Assembly (NCBI RefSeq): GCF_000745315.1
Contig: NZ_JQNQ01000001.1
Location: 992,001-1,056,000, forward strand
DNA length: 64,000 nt
DNA from: Salegentibacter sp. Hel_I_6
GTDB lineage: Bacteria > Bacteroidota > Bacteroidia > Flavobacteriales > Flavobacteriaceae
Reading direction: 5' to 3'
Numbering within the stretch: position 1 is the stretch's first letter; every line of letters starts with the position of its first letter. Positions 55,505 through 63,902 of the stretch are shown in pieces. A model generated the notes under the pieces. That model ran no database searches, had not been told where the DNA came from, and was given only the letters and a program-made list of their open reading frames with translations. The translations under genes and the position numbers were made by a program.

Positions 55505-56451
55505 TTCTTAGGATAAATATCTGTTCTGTAATGGTCTTCTTCTCCTTCCAAAATCTGCAAATAACTTTTATAACGGCTCCAGGCAATCTCGCCTTCTTCC
55601 AGGGCGTCTTTTACAGCGCATTTTGGTTCCTCGAGGTGTAAACAATTATGAAATTTACAATCTTGTTTTATTCTGAAAAATTCAGGAAAATAATCACCCA
55701 ATTCTTCACGCTCAATTTCTACTACCCCAAAACCTTTAATTCCCGGGGTATCAATAATTCTTGCATCAAAAGTAAGATCAAACATCTCAGCAAAAGTAGT
55801 GGTATGTTGACCCTGTTTATGCTGTTCAGAAATCTGAGAAGTTTTCAAATTTAAGCCGGGTTCTATGGCATTGATTAAGGTTGATTTTCCAGTACCGCTA
55901 TGGCCGGCAAACATACTGGTTTTACCCAGCATCATCTCCTTAACTTTATCTACATTTTTACCGGTAGTTGCTGAAATTCCTATACAATCGTAACCCGCAC
56001 TTCTATAAATGGCCGCCAGGTATTTCACCTCCACCAATTCATCTTCATTATAGCTATCAACTTTATTGAAAAGCAAAACCGCTTTTACGTGATAAGCTTC
56101 AGCTGTAACTAAAAAACGGTCTATAAAAGTGGTAAGCGTAGGAGGATTATTAAGTGTAACCAGTAAAAAGACCTGGTCTATATTGGAGGCGATAATATGG
56201 GTCTGCTTTGAAAGATTAACCGATTTTCGAATAATATAATTCTCGCGTTTATCAATTTTCTTGATCACTCCCTGCTCTGCGCCTTCCTTATCTTCAATAT
56301 CAAATTCTACGCGGTCACCCACAGCAACAGGATTGGTACTTTTAATACCTTTAATCCTGAATTTTCCTTTAATTCGGCAGTCATAAAACGTTCCCGCTTC
56401 ACTTTTCACCTGGTACCAGCTTCCGGTAGATTTATAAACGGTTCCTTTCAT
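55501..56451 (-). CDS. rsgA: Ribosome small-subunit-dependent GTPase RsgA
   Basis: Circularly permuted GTPase that helps mature the 30S subunit. 316 residues: an OB-like N-domain, NKVDSYN (G4), GHSGTGKSTLINAI (G1), DTPGIKGFG (G3), then a zinc-binding Cys/His cluster (CKFHNCLHLEEPKC). Overlaps dtd by 4 bp and begins the operon. Confidence 0.95.
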   Translation of the reverse strand: MKGTVYKSTGSWYQVKSEAGTFYDCRIKGKFRIKGIKSTNPVAVGDRVEFDIEDKEGAEQGVIKKIDKRENYIIRKSVNLSKQTHIIASNIDQVFLLVTLNNPPTLTTFIDRFLVTAEAYHVKAVLLFNKVDSYNEDELVEVKYLAAIYRSAGYDCIGISATTGKNVDKVKEMMLGKTSMFAGHSGTGKSTLINAIEPGLNLKTSQISEQHKQGQHTTTFAEMFDLTFDARIIDTPGIKGFGVVEIEREELGDYFPEFFRIKQDCKFHNCLHLEEPKCAVKDALEEGEIAWSRYKSYLQILEGEEDHYRTDIYPKK

Positions 56452-56501
56452 TCACATTATGGTTTTTTAAGTGGCTGTTTGAAGTTTTAATCCTCGTCAA
56501 G

Positions 56502-56557
56502 CTGAACTTGTTTCAGCTTCTAATATGTTAACAACCTAGATCCTGAAACAAGTTCAG
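56502..56557. repeat. Dispersed inverted repeat between rsgA and the aromatic operon
   Basis: CTGAACTTGTTTCAG (56502-56516) and CTGAAACAAGTTCAG (56543-56557) are perfect reverse complements, with partial matching beyond. The arm also is a near-palindrome itself. I remember this sequence as a widely dispersed repeat in flavobacterial genomes; in this window it occurs once. It could act as a transcription barrier or be a REP-like element. Confidence 0.7.
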
Positions 56558-56654
56558 GATGACGGTTAAAAAAATCAAACAACCACTTTGCTAAAATAGC
56601 AAATGCAACATTCACTACTTGCCTTTAAACCAAAAATCATGGAAAACAAGATTC

Positions 56655-57737
56655 TTAAGCTTTCATAATTTTCTCCTGGTGGTTAATAGATTCCTGGTGA
56701 ACCGCTTTAAATAAACGCAGAATAAATTCCTCGCTTAGTCCGTGTTGCTCTCCTTCCAAAACCATATTTCCAAGAATTTCGTTCCATCTTTTGGTTTGTA
56801 AAACCGAAACGTTCTGTGCCTTTTTCACCTGGCCAATTTCATCTGAAATTTTCATTCTTTTTGAAAGCAGCTCGATTAGTTGATTATCAGCCACATCAAT
56901 TTTAGCTCTTAAAGTGCTTAATTTATTCTGAAATTCTTCACTTTCTGAAATCTCTTTTCTAATCTTCAAATCTTTCATAATCTGAACCAGTGTTGCGGGG
57001 GTGATTTGCTGTGCAGCGTCACTCCAGGCATCATCGGGAGTGTGATGGGTCTCAACCATTAGTCCGTCGTAATTAAGGTCTAAAGCAGTTTGACAAAGAT
57101 CAAAAATAATGTCTCTACGTCCTGCAATGTGCGACGGATCTAAAATTAGCGGAAGATCTGGAAATTTATTCTGAAGCTCAATAGCGATCTGCCACTCAGG
57201 ATTATTTCTGTATTTCGTTTTTTCGTAAGCTGAAAATCCACGGTGAATTACTCCTAAATTTTTGATGTCGGCAGTATGAAATCTTTCAACAGCTCCTAAC
57301 CAAAGTGAAAGATCTGGATTTACAGGGTTTTTCACCAATACAGTTTTATCGGTGCCCTTTAGAGCATCTGCGATATCCTGAACAATAAACGGTGAAACCG
57401 TTGTTCTGGCGCCAATCCAAAGAATATCCACATCGTTTTCTAAAGCAAGGTCTACGTGGTGTGCATTCGCAACTTCAGTAGTGGTTAGCATTCCGGTTTC
57501 TTCTTTGGCCTTTTTTAACCATTTTAAACCTAGCGCTCCAACTCCTTCAAAATTTCCCGGTCTGGTTCTGGGTTTCCAAATTCCGGCACGTAAAACCGTG
57601 GCATCGGTATCTTTTAACTGGTGAGCGATCTTTAAAACCTGTTCTTCGGTTTCAGCGCTGCAAGGTCCTGCGATTACTAACGGATGATCTAATCCGAAAT
57701 CGTCAAGCCACTTTCTTTGTTCTTTGTTGTTTTCCAT
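56655..57737 (-). CDS. Bifunctional DAHP synthase / chorismate mutase type II
   Basis: Two-domain enzyme, 360 residues: DAHP synthase (about 1-255, GPCSAETEEQ, RAGIWKPRTRPGNFEGVG, LDPSHIAGRRD) joins PEP and erythrose-4-phosphate; the C-terminal chorismate mutase (about 265-355, RAKIDVADNQLIELLSKRM) makes prephenate. The fusion gives a feed into Phe and Tyr and probably feedback control. It is the last gene of the operon that starts with prephenate dehydratase. Confidence 0.94.
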   Translation of the reverse strand: MENNKEQRKWLDDFGLDHPLVIAGPCSAETEEQVLKIAHQLKDTDATVLRAGIWKPRTRPGNFEGVGALGLKWLKKAKEETGMLTTTEVANAHHVDLALENDVDILWIGARTTVSPFIVQDIADALKGTDKTVLVKNPVNPDLSLWLGAVERFHTADIKNLGVIHRGFSAYEKTKYRNNPEWQIAIELQNKFPDLPLILDPSHIAGRRDIIFDLCQTALDLNYDGLMVETHHTPDDAWSDAAQQITPATLVQIMKDLKIRKEISESEEFQNKLSTLRAKIDVADNQLIELLSKRMKISDEIGQVKKAQNVSVLQTKRWNEILGNMVLEGEQHGLSEEFILRLFKAVHQESINHQEKIMKA

Positions 57738-57760
57738 AATTTAAAATTTAATCCTGATTT

Positions 57761-58609
57761 TTAATTTATTCCGTTTAAAATTGATTTAATATGATTGGTG
57801 CGTTGCATTTCATTATAAACTTCCTGGAAATCATCATTTTCCAGCAAGTCTTTAAAATGCGTAAGGTTATTGATATATTCAGTTAAAGTTTCCAGCACAT
57901 TCTCTTTATTTTCTTTGAATATTGGCGACCACATTGCCGGGGAACTTTTTGCCAGTCTCACCGTAGAAGCAAATCCACTGCCCGCCAAATCAAAAATATC
58001 ACGCTCGTTACGTTCTTTTTCCAATACTGTTTTTCCCAGCATAAATGAACTTATATGCGATAAATGCGAAACATAAGCGATATGCCTGTCGTGCGAAACC
58101 GGATCCATATATCGAATTCGCATTCCCAGTTTCTGAAAAATATCAAGCGCTCTTTCCTGAAGTTTAAAAGCAGTTTTTTCTACCTCACAGATAATATTTG
58201 TCTTATTCCTGTATAGATTAGAAATTGCTGCTTCGGGCCCCGAAAATTCGGTTCCTGCAATAGGATGAGCCGCTAAAAAATTCCTACGGTTTTGATGATT
58301 AGCGATTTCCTTACAAAGCCCGGATTTAGTAGAACCGGCATCAAAAACCAGCGTATTTTCATCTACCAAATCTAAAACTTCAGTTATCACTTTGTTCGCT
58401 ACGTCTACCGGAACAGCCACCAAAACAACATCGGCGTGTTGAACATCTTCCATTTTCGAAAAATGATCTATAATCCCGAGTTCCTTTGCTTTTTTTAAGT
58501 TTTGCTCATCGGCATCACTTCCAAAGATTTCCGCTTCGGGAAAAGCCGATTTAATATCCAGCGCGAAAGAGCCTCCTATAAGTCCTATTCCTATTATTTG
58601 AACTTTCAT
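57761..58609 (-). CDS. tyrA: Prephenate dehydrogenase
   Basis: Oxidative decarboxylation of prephenate for Tyr synthesis. 282 residues: NAD-binding GIGLIGGSFAL, the prephenate-binding region with AGSTKSGLCKEI, AHPIAGTEFSGP and DPVSHDRHIAYVSHLSH (the catalytic His area). I start at ATG 58609, which overlaps the aminotransferase stop by 4 bp (ATGA). An upstream in-frame start would add 16 residues inside that gene. No ACT domain is seen. Confidence 0.93.
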   Translation of the reverse strand: MKVQIIGIGLIGGSFALDIKSAFPEAEIFGSDADEQNLKKAKELGIIDHFSKMEDVQHADVVLVAVPVDVANKVITEVLDLVDENTLVFDAGSTKSGLCKEIANHQNRRNFLAAHPIAGTEFSGPEAAISNLYRNKTNIICEVEKTAFKLQERALDIFQKLGMRIRYMDPVSHDRHIAYVSHLSHISSFMLGKTVLEKERNERDIFDLAGSGFASTVRLAKSSPAMWSPIFKENKENVLETLTEYINNLTHFKDLLENDDFQEVYNEMQRTNHIKSILNGIN

Positions 58610-59754
58610 GATGTTACTCTTTTTATAGCACGGGTAATATTTTCTTCGGTCGCGCAAAGTGAAAATCGAATGTAACCTTCGCCATTACTTCCAAAAATGA
58701 AACCCGGCGCGGTAAAAATGTGATATTTATTCAGCAGAAAATCTACAAAAGCTTCTGCGTTTGTTCCCTTCGGAACCTTTGCCCAAACAAACATTCCGGT
58801 TTGATCTTTTTCAGGTTCACATTGCAAAGCTTCAGCTAATTTCAATACTTTTTCTTTTCTGCTTTGATAAACCTCGTTTTGAGTTGAAAACCAATCTCCG
58901 TTTAAGCGTAAGGCCGCTGCAGCTCCTGCCTGCAGCGGATAAAACATTCCGCTATCCATATTGGTTTTTACTTTTAAAACCGTGTTTAGGTTTTTCTCGC
59001 TTCCGCAGAGCATTCCTATTCGCCAGCCGGCCATATTAAAGCTTTTACTTAAAGAATTCAGCTCTAAAACCACGTCCTTAGCTCCTTCGGCTTTTAAAAT
59101 ACTTTTTGGATTGTCGTTCAGGATAAAACTGTACGGATTATCGTTTACAATGAGGATGTTGTTTTCCTTCCCAAACTTTACCAAATCAGCAAAAAGCTTT
59201 TCATTCGCAGAAGCTCCGGTTGGCATATGCGGATAATTCACCCACATAAGTTTCACTTTGCTCAAATCTTTTTTGGCCAATTCTTCCAAATTCGGCAACC
59301 AGTTTCCTTCTGCATTTAGATCATAATAAACCGCTTTTGCGCCTACAAGTTCAGTAACCGAAGAATAAGTTGGATACCCGGGATTTGGGATAAGTACCTC
59401 ATCGCCTTCATTTAAAAAAGCCATAGAAATATGGGTGATTCCCTCCTTACTTCCCATAAGCGGCAGGATCTCAGTTTCAGCATCCAGGGAAACCTGGTAA
59501 TGATTTTGGTGAAATTCAGCGATCGCATTTCTAAAATCTGGCGTGCCTTTATACGGCTGATATTGGTGTGCACCGGTATTTACCAAAGCTTCGTTTAAAG
59601 CTGAGATAACCTGCTGCGGTGGCGCCAAATCTGGGCTACCAATACCAAGATTTATAATATCTTTCCCGGCAGCTGCCATTGCACGCACTTCCTTCAATTT
59701 TGTAGAAAAATAGTACTCTTTTACGTTGCTCAACCTTTTTGCCTGCTCTATCAT
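58606..59754 (-). CDS. PLP-dependent aminotransferase (class I/II), aromatic operon
   Basis: A 382-residue fold-type I aminotransferase. The PLP Lys is in SLSKSFNMAGWRIG; the substrate-binding region includes NPGYPTYSSV and NYPHMPTGAS. Position between prephenate dehydratase and dehydrogenase suggests it transaminates phenylpyruvate or 4-hydroxyphenylpyruvate. The specificity is inferred from context; enzymes of this type often also use aspartate. Confidence 0.9.
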   Translation of the reverse strand: MIEQAKRLSNVKEYYFSTKLKEVRAMAAAGKDIINLGIGSPDLAPPQQVISALNEALVNTGAHQYQPYKGTPDFRNAIAEFHQNHYQVSLDAETEILPLMGSKEGITHISMAFLNEGDEVLIPNPGYPTYSSVTELVGAKAVYYDLNAEGNWLPNLEELAKKDLSKVKLMWVNYPHMPTGASANEKLFADLVKFGKENNILIVNDNPYSFILNDNPKSILKAEGAKDVVLELNSLSKSFNMAGWRIGMLCGSEKNLNTVLKVKTNMDSGMFYPLQAGAAAALRLNGDWFSTQNEVYQSRKEKVLKLAEALQCEPEKDQTGMFVWAKVPKGTNAEAFVDFLLNKYHIFTAPGFIFGSNGEGYIRFSLCATEENITRAIKRVTS

Positions 59755-60578
59755 TACAAACTATTTTTGTAGGTTCCTAAAATTGTTAATCGCTCGGTCA
59801 TTACTTGAAGAATATCCATCGCTTTTTGAAATTCTGAATAATCTTCAAAGATCACATCGATAAAAAATGAATATTTCCACGGAAATTCTATTATGGGCAT
59901 ACTCTGTATCTTAGTCATATCAAGATTGAAATCCCGTAAAATATTCAATACTGAAACCAGGCTGCCACGCTTACTTTCCAGTTCAAACTTTAAAGAAGCT
60001 TTATCTATTTTATCGCCGTTTGGCTCCTTCTTTTTAGTGCTAATAATTAAAAAACGAGTCGCATTGCTTTTCTTGGTATGAATACTTTCTGCAAGAATTT
60101 CCAGTCCGAATAATCCCGCCGCGGCTTTACTCGCCACCGCAGCAACTTTTGTGCTTCCTTTTTCTGAAATTCTTCGAGCTACTTCGGCCGTATCACTGTC
60201 TTCAATTAATTTAATATGCGGGTGTTTTTTAAAGAATTCCTTGCACTGCAAAAGTGCCATAGGGTGCGAATAGACCTTTTTAATATTCTCTATTTTTTGT
60301 CCCGGCATCGCCATAAAATTCATATCTATCGGGATATAATGCTCGCCAACCACTTTTAGATTATTTTCATCTATCAAAGCATAATTTGGCAAAATTGATC
60401 CGGCGATAGAGTTTTCTATAGCCATTACACCTTCGGTGGCATCACCGTTTAAAAGGCTTTTAGTGAGTTCAGCAAAAGACATGCACTCTAAAACCTCAAC
60501 CTCCTGGTGGTAATATTCCTGGGCCACCAAATGATGAAATGAACCCTGCACTCCCTGAATTGCAATAATTTTATCCAT
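59754..60578 (-). CDS. pheA: Prephenate dehydratase
   Basis: Converts prephenate to phenylpyruvate for Phe synthesis. 274 residues: GVQGSFHHLVAQEYY, the conserved NATRFLIIS (TRF motif) and a C-terminal ACT domain (ESKRGSLVSVLNILRDFN) for feedback by Phe. First structural gene of the operon. The leader region upstream holds an aromatic leader peptide and an intrinsic terminator. Its stop shares one base with the aminotransferase start. Confidence 0.95.
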   Translation of the reverse strand: MDKIIAIQGVQGSFHHLVAQEYYHQEVEVLECMSFAELTKSLLNGDATEGVMAIENSIAGSILPNYALIDENNLKVVGEHYIPIDMNFMAMPGQKIENIKKVYSHPMALLQCKEFFKKHPHIKLIEDSDTAEVARRISEKGSTKVAAVASKAAAGLFGLEILAESIHTKKSNATRFLIISTKKKEPNGDKIDKASLKFELESKRGSLVSVLNILRDFNLDMTKIQSMPIIEFPWKYSFFIDVIFEDYSEFQKAMDILQVMTERLTILGTYKNSL

Positions 60579-60609
60579 TAATTTTTATAATAAATCTCGA
60601 TTATCGAGT

Positions 60610-60644
60610 AAAAAAAAAGTCCCGATGTTTATCGGGACTTTTTT
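60610..60644 (-). terminator. Attenuator terminator ahead of pheA
   Basis: Stem GTCCCGAT/ATCGGGAC (60619-60626 with 60631-60638), 4-nt loop, and T-runs on both strands. It lies 19-66 bases from the leader peptide end and pheA start, which is the position of an attenuator. It also works on the plus strand. Confidence 0.9.
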
Positions 60645-60662
60645 ATATAATTTCTTACTTAA

Positions 60663-60740
60663 TTACATAGCATTCCCGTTCCTATCTCTGAAATAGAAAT
60701 AAAAAAAGTAAAATGCGTTCCAGCTAATTAAGTGATTCAT
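60663..60740 (-). CDS. Aromatic leader peptide of the Phe/Tyr operon (25 aa)
   Basis: A short ORF that starts MNHLISW and contains FYFFYFYF (residues 10-17): five Phe and three Tyr codons in a row, with Trp just before. It ends in RDRNGNAM and a stop at 60663-60665, about 20 bp before the terminator stem. Such a peptide senses charged tRNA-Phe and tRNA-Tyr: stalling at the run leaves the CGGGA sequence at 60674-60678 free to pair with TCCCG of the terminator's 5' arm and blocks termination. Small enough to be missed by ORF finders. A candidate -7 box (TAATTTAG, 60759-60766) is 18-26 bases upstream. Confidence 0.85.
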   Translation of the reverse strand: MNHLISWNAFYFFYFYFRDRNGNAM

Positions 60741-60999
60741 TGTTTCGTTGTTATGGGGCTAAATTAGAATATTATTACCTAAACAAAAACCATTTTTTAG
60801 ATTTTTTTAAGCTTTTATAAGCTTTTTACAGACTTGATTTTTTTTATAAAGATTCATCGAAAGATTTATAATAGCTTTTAAAATAATCACTTAGTAATTC
60901 CGAAATTCCTAATGAGATGACTTTTCTGAAACCCTTTAGATCTAATTTTGAACTATTATTGGCGAGTTAAAAATCCTTACTTTTGAAAAAATGCTTGCT

Positions 61000-61926
61000 A
61001 TGTCTATTTATGTTGAAGGAATTTCAAAATTTTATGGCGAACAAAAAGCGCTGGACTCCGTTTCTTTTAAGCTGAACAAAGGAGAGATTGTTGGTTTTTT
61101 GGGGCCTAACGGCGCCGGAAAATCCACTTTAATGAAAATCCTTACCGGTTATTTAACGGCGTCTGAAGGAAAAGCGGAAGTAAATGGAATTTCCCTTGAA
61201 GACGATTTACATAAAATCCAACAGCAAATTGGGTATTTACCGGAACACAATCCATTATATACTGAAATGTACGTTCGGGAATACCTGGAATTTAATTCCA
61301 GGATCTTTAAAACCGATAAATCAAGAATTGAAGAAGTTATTGAGCTTACAGGGCTAAAACCCGAAGCCAATAAAAAAATAGAGCAGCTTTCTAAAGGCTA
61401 TCGCCAACGAGTTGGATTAGCCACCGCCCTGCTACACGATCCCGAAGTTTTGATTTTAGATGAGCCAACCACTGGCTTAGATCCTAATCAATTGGTGGAA
61501 ATCAGGAATCTTATTAAAAACATTGGGAAGGAAAAATCGGGAAAAACCATATTTCTTTCTACTCATATTATGCAGGAAGTTGAAGCCGTTTGCGACCGGG
61601 TAATTATTATTAATAAAGGAAAGGTAGTTGCCGATAAGAATTTAAAAGATTTAAGGGAAGAAAATGAACAGGTAATTTTAGTGGAATTCGATTACCGGGT
61701 GGAGCAAGTTGCCCTCCAGAAATTACCACATCTTATTTCAGCTAAAAATGTAGGCGGATTTGCCTATGAACTCACCTTTGACACCAAAAAAGATATGCGC
61801 CCCGCAGTATTCGATTTTGCCCATGATAACGGATTGAAAACTTTACAGTTGAATCAAAAAACAAAGAATTTAGAAAGTTTATTTGCTGAACTCACCGCCC
61901 CCCGGGCCCCCGAAGGGGGAGTTTAG
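61000..61926 (+). CDS. gldA: Gliding motility ABC transporter ATP-binding protein GldA
   Basis: ATPase subunit of the GldAFG transporter needed for gliding in Bacteroidetes. About 308 residues: Walker A GPNGAGKST, Q-loop, signature LSKGYRQRVGLA, Walker B VLILDEPTTGLD, and H-loop STHIMQEVEA. I start at ATG 61000 (MSIYVEGISKFYG) rather than the upstream ATG because the family begins MS. The final residues after FAELT (APRAPEGGV) come from a GC-rich repeat that overlaps the gene end, and are unlikely to be needed. Confidence 0.9.
   Translation: MSIYVEGISKFYGEQKALDSVSFKLNKGEIVGFLGPNGAGKSTLMKILTGYLTASEGKAEVNGISLEDDLHKIQQQIGYLPEHNPLYTEMYVREYLEFNSRIFKTDKSRIEEVIELTGLKPEANKKIEQLSKGYRQRVGLATALLHDPEVLILDEPTTGLDPNQLVEIRNLIKNIGKEKSGKTIFLSTHIMQEVEAVCDRVIIINKGKVVADKNLKDLREENEQVILVEFDYRVEQVALQKLPHLISAKNVGGFAYELTFDTKKDMRPAVFDFAHDNGLKTLQLNQKTKNLESLFAELTAPRAPEGGV
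61898..61920. repeat. GC-rich dispersed repeat overlapping the gldA 3' end
   Basis: C-blocks followed by GAA and G5 (C6-GGG-C5-GAA-G5), a variant of the unit at 2775-2797. It encodes the last residues of GldA. The mirror copy is at 62005-62030. Confidence 0.75.
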
Positions 61927-62004
61927 TTCGTTTTTATTTTCAGAAAGTCCTTTTAAAAATTGAAATATTTCCTTTTCAGAAAATTACATCCGAAGCGCTA
62001 AGAG

Positions 62005-62030
62005 TTCCCCCTTTGGGGGTTAGGGGGCTT
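62005..62030. repeat. GC-rich dispersed repeat overlapping the DUF2807 gene 3' end
   Basis: Reverse-complement copy of the 2775-2797 unit: TTCCCCC TTT GGGGG TTAGGGGG. The TTA is the complement of the TAA stop codon of the minus-strand gene (62020-62022). With the copy at 61898-61920, the two face each other across about 85 bp between convergent genes and probably form a hairpin-rich stop region. Confidence 0.75.
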
Positions 62031-62781
62031 CAAAAATAAGTCGGCCGGTGTAGTGTTCTTCAATATCGACTTCCGGTGGACGGTTTTTTGAAATTATATC
62101 TCCAAATCCAAAAATATCACCTCTTAAAGACTGCTGCGGATTGACAATTAACTTATTGGTTCCGCGGTGTAGAATATCGTAGTGCTGCACTACAAAATCT
62201 CCGGCTTCCAGCCTGCCGTCCCCATTGGCAAAGAAGAGATTTACATTTTCTGCATTTCCGGTGAGAAAATAATTGGAAATGTTATCATTGGTAATTCTTA
62301 GATTTTCAACCTCAAGATCAAGGATAAAATCACCATTGGTATGAATTTCGGGATCTCGTTCCTGGTTAAATGAGCGCAACCAAAGTTCAGGGAAATTAAG
62401 CGTGCCAACACTTTCAATCGCGCTGCCACTGCTATTCTGTAACCAGTTTAAAGTTGGTGTAGTAACATAGATTTTTGTGATCTCATAATCCCGAAAAAGA
62501 TTACAGGAATTTTCATTTCGAAGTTGAAGTCGGTTATTTTCTACTTCAGCATAAACATCTTCTTGAAGATTTTCCCCGGTTTCGATCTTCACTTTATATT
62601 CATCGCCCTGTTCAATAAAAAGTTTTACACGTTCATAAACGATAATTCCTTCAAAAACTTCAACGCTAAATTCTTCAGTAATAATTTCCCCGGAAGTTTG
62701 TAAACAAGTTGGCGCTTCCTCAGAATCACATCCTAAAAAGACAAAAATCAATATCGCTATTCCTAAAACCTGCTTTTTCAT
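62020..62781 (-). CDS. DUF2807 (head GIN-type) lipoprotein
   Basis: Lipoprotein with a right-handed beta-helix-type adhesin fold (DUF2807), 253 residues: lipobox at Cys18 (VFLGCDSEE). Repeats such as LNWLQNSSGSAIESVGTLNF and NLRITNDNISNYFLTGNAEN are typical. Function unknown. I start at ATG 62781, which overlaps the upstream gene stop by 4 bp (ATGA); the N-terminal extension is in the other gene and not plausible. The last residues EAP and the stop come from the dispersed repeat. Confidence 0.82.
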   Translation of the reverse strand: MKKQVLGIAILIFVFLGCDSEEAPTCLQTSGEIITEEFSVEVFEGIIVYERVKLFIEQGDEYKVKIETGENLQEDVYAEVENNRLQLRNENSCNLFRDYEITKIYVTTPTLNWLQNSSGSAIESVGTLNFPELWLRSFNQERDPEIHTNGDFILDLEVENLRITNDNISNYFLTGNAENVNLFFANGDGRLEAGDFVVQHYDILHRGTNKLIVNPQQSLRGDIFGFGDIISKNRPPEVDIEEHYTGRLIFEAP

Positions 62782-63878
62782 AAACGATAGCCAATTGAAA
62801 ATTCTACAGCTTCGGCATTCGCATAATGAGAGCGAACAGTAAGCGATGCCCAAAGATCTTCCGTGATTTTTCTTTGCAGACCAACCCTGTTATAAAGCTG
62901 ATCTACAAAATGCTCGTATGGATAATACGCATAATACCCCAGATGGGTGATCACAGATAACTTATTGAAATTTAGCTGGTGCCCAACAAAAACTCCTACT
63001 CGCTTGGAATCTTCATCTCCGGTGGTATTTCCCGAAGGAAAAGCTACCGACTGGTAATAAATACGTTCTTCCATAGCTTTGGAAAAGAAAACTTCGGTTC
63101 CCGCCTGCAGCGTACTTTTATGATTAAGCACCTTATCGGCATAAGCTGAAAAAGTTAAAAAAGGATACTGTTTGGAACCGATAATTCCCATAGTATTTAC
63201 CCCACTTCGCAACACAAAATTAAAATGAATGGGTTCTGTATATTTTTCTTTAGGTCCTTTCGGAATATAATCAGGCAGGTTTTGATGGTCCAGCAAGTAA
63301 TTTAGTCCCAGGTTAAAGGTGATCGTATTAGTACTGGCATTGGGCGATTTAAAATCGGCGTTGGAATAATGAATTAGAGAAAGCCCGGCCTGTAATCCCA
63401 AACCTTTAAAAATGTTTTCCTTTTTATAATTCGCCATTAGGTAAGTTGAACTAAGTAATCGCGAACCGTAGGCATTATTCTTATAATTATCATCTGGATG
63501 GTATGGATTGGAAGCATACGCCAGCCCCTGCCCTATTCTAAACATTAAATTCCTTTTAAAAAGGTAGAAATTCATATGCGCATAGAGGCCGTAATTCTCA
63601 CCTAAACTGGGATTTTTCATATCCTGGTAGGTAAAAGAAGCACCAACATCGGGGTAATTATAGCGTTTTTCCCAATCTTCAAATCCGAAGCTTTTTTTAT
63701 TAAAACCAAGAATTAAACCCGTTGGATGCCCCGTAATTAAATGGGCAATATCAGGATTGTGTTCGGCGATGGTTCCGTAGAAATAACTGGCATCAAAAGA
63801 ATAATAGTTCTTCCCGAACTCCTGGGCAGAACTATTAAAAATGCTGAAAAGAAAAATAAGGGCAGTAATTTTCTTCAT
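62778..63878 (-). CDS. Acyloxyacyl hydrolase-like outer-membrane protein
   Basis: An exported beta-barrel protein of about 366 residues resembling the PagL/acyloxyacyl hydrolase type that trims lipid A acyl chains. Signal about 1-18. Family features include IHYSNADFKSPNASTNTIT (a His/Ser block likely part of the active site) and a C-terminal aromatic strand ending GYRL. The DUF2807 gene overlaps its end by 4 bp. I use the ATG at 63878. The enzymatic role is by family; a barrel of another function is possible. Confidence 0.72.
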   Translation of the reverse strand: MKKITALIFLFSIFNSSAQEFGKNYYSFDASYFYGTIAEHNPDIAHLITGHPTGLILGFNKKSFGFEDWEKRYNYPDVGASFTYQDMKNPSLGENYGLYAHMNFYLFKRNLMFRIGQGLAYASNPYHPDDNYKNNAYGSRLLSSTYLMANYKKENIFKGLGLQAGLSLIHYSNADFKSPNASTNTITFNLGLNYLLDHQNLPDYIPKGPKEKYTEPIHFNFVLRSGVNTMGIIGSKQYPFLTFSAYADKVLNHKSTLQAGTEVFFSKAMEERIYYQSVAFPSGNTTGDEDSKRVGVFVGHQLNFNKLSVITHLGYYAYYPYEHFVDQLYNRVGLQRKITEDLWASLTVRSHYANAEAVEFSIGYRL

Positions 63879-63902
63879 TACCCGCAAATGTAGCCTAATA
63901 TT

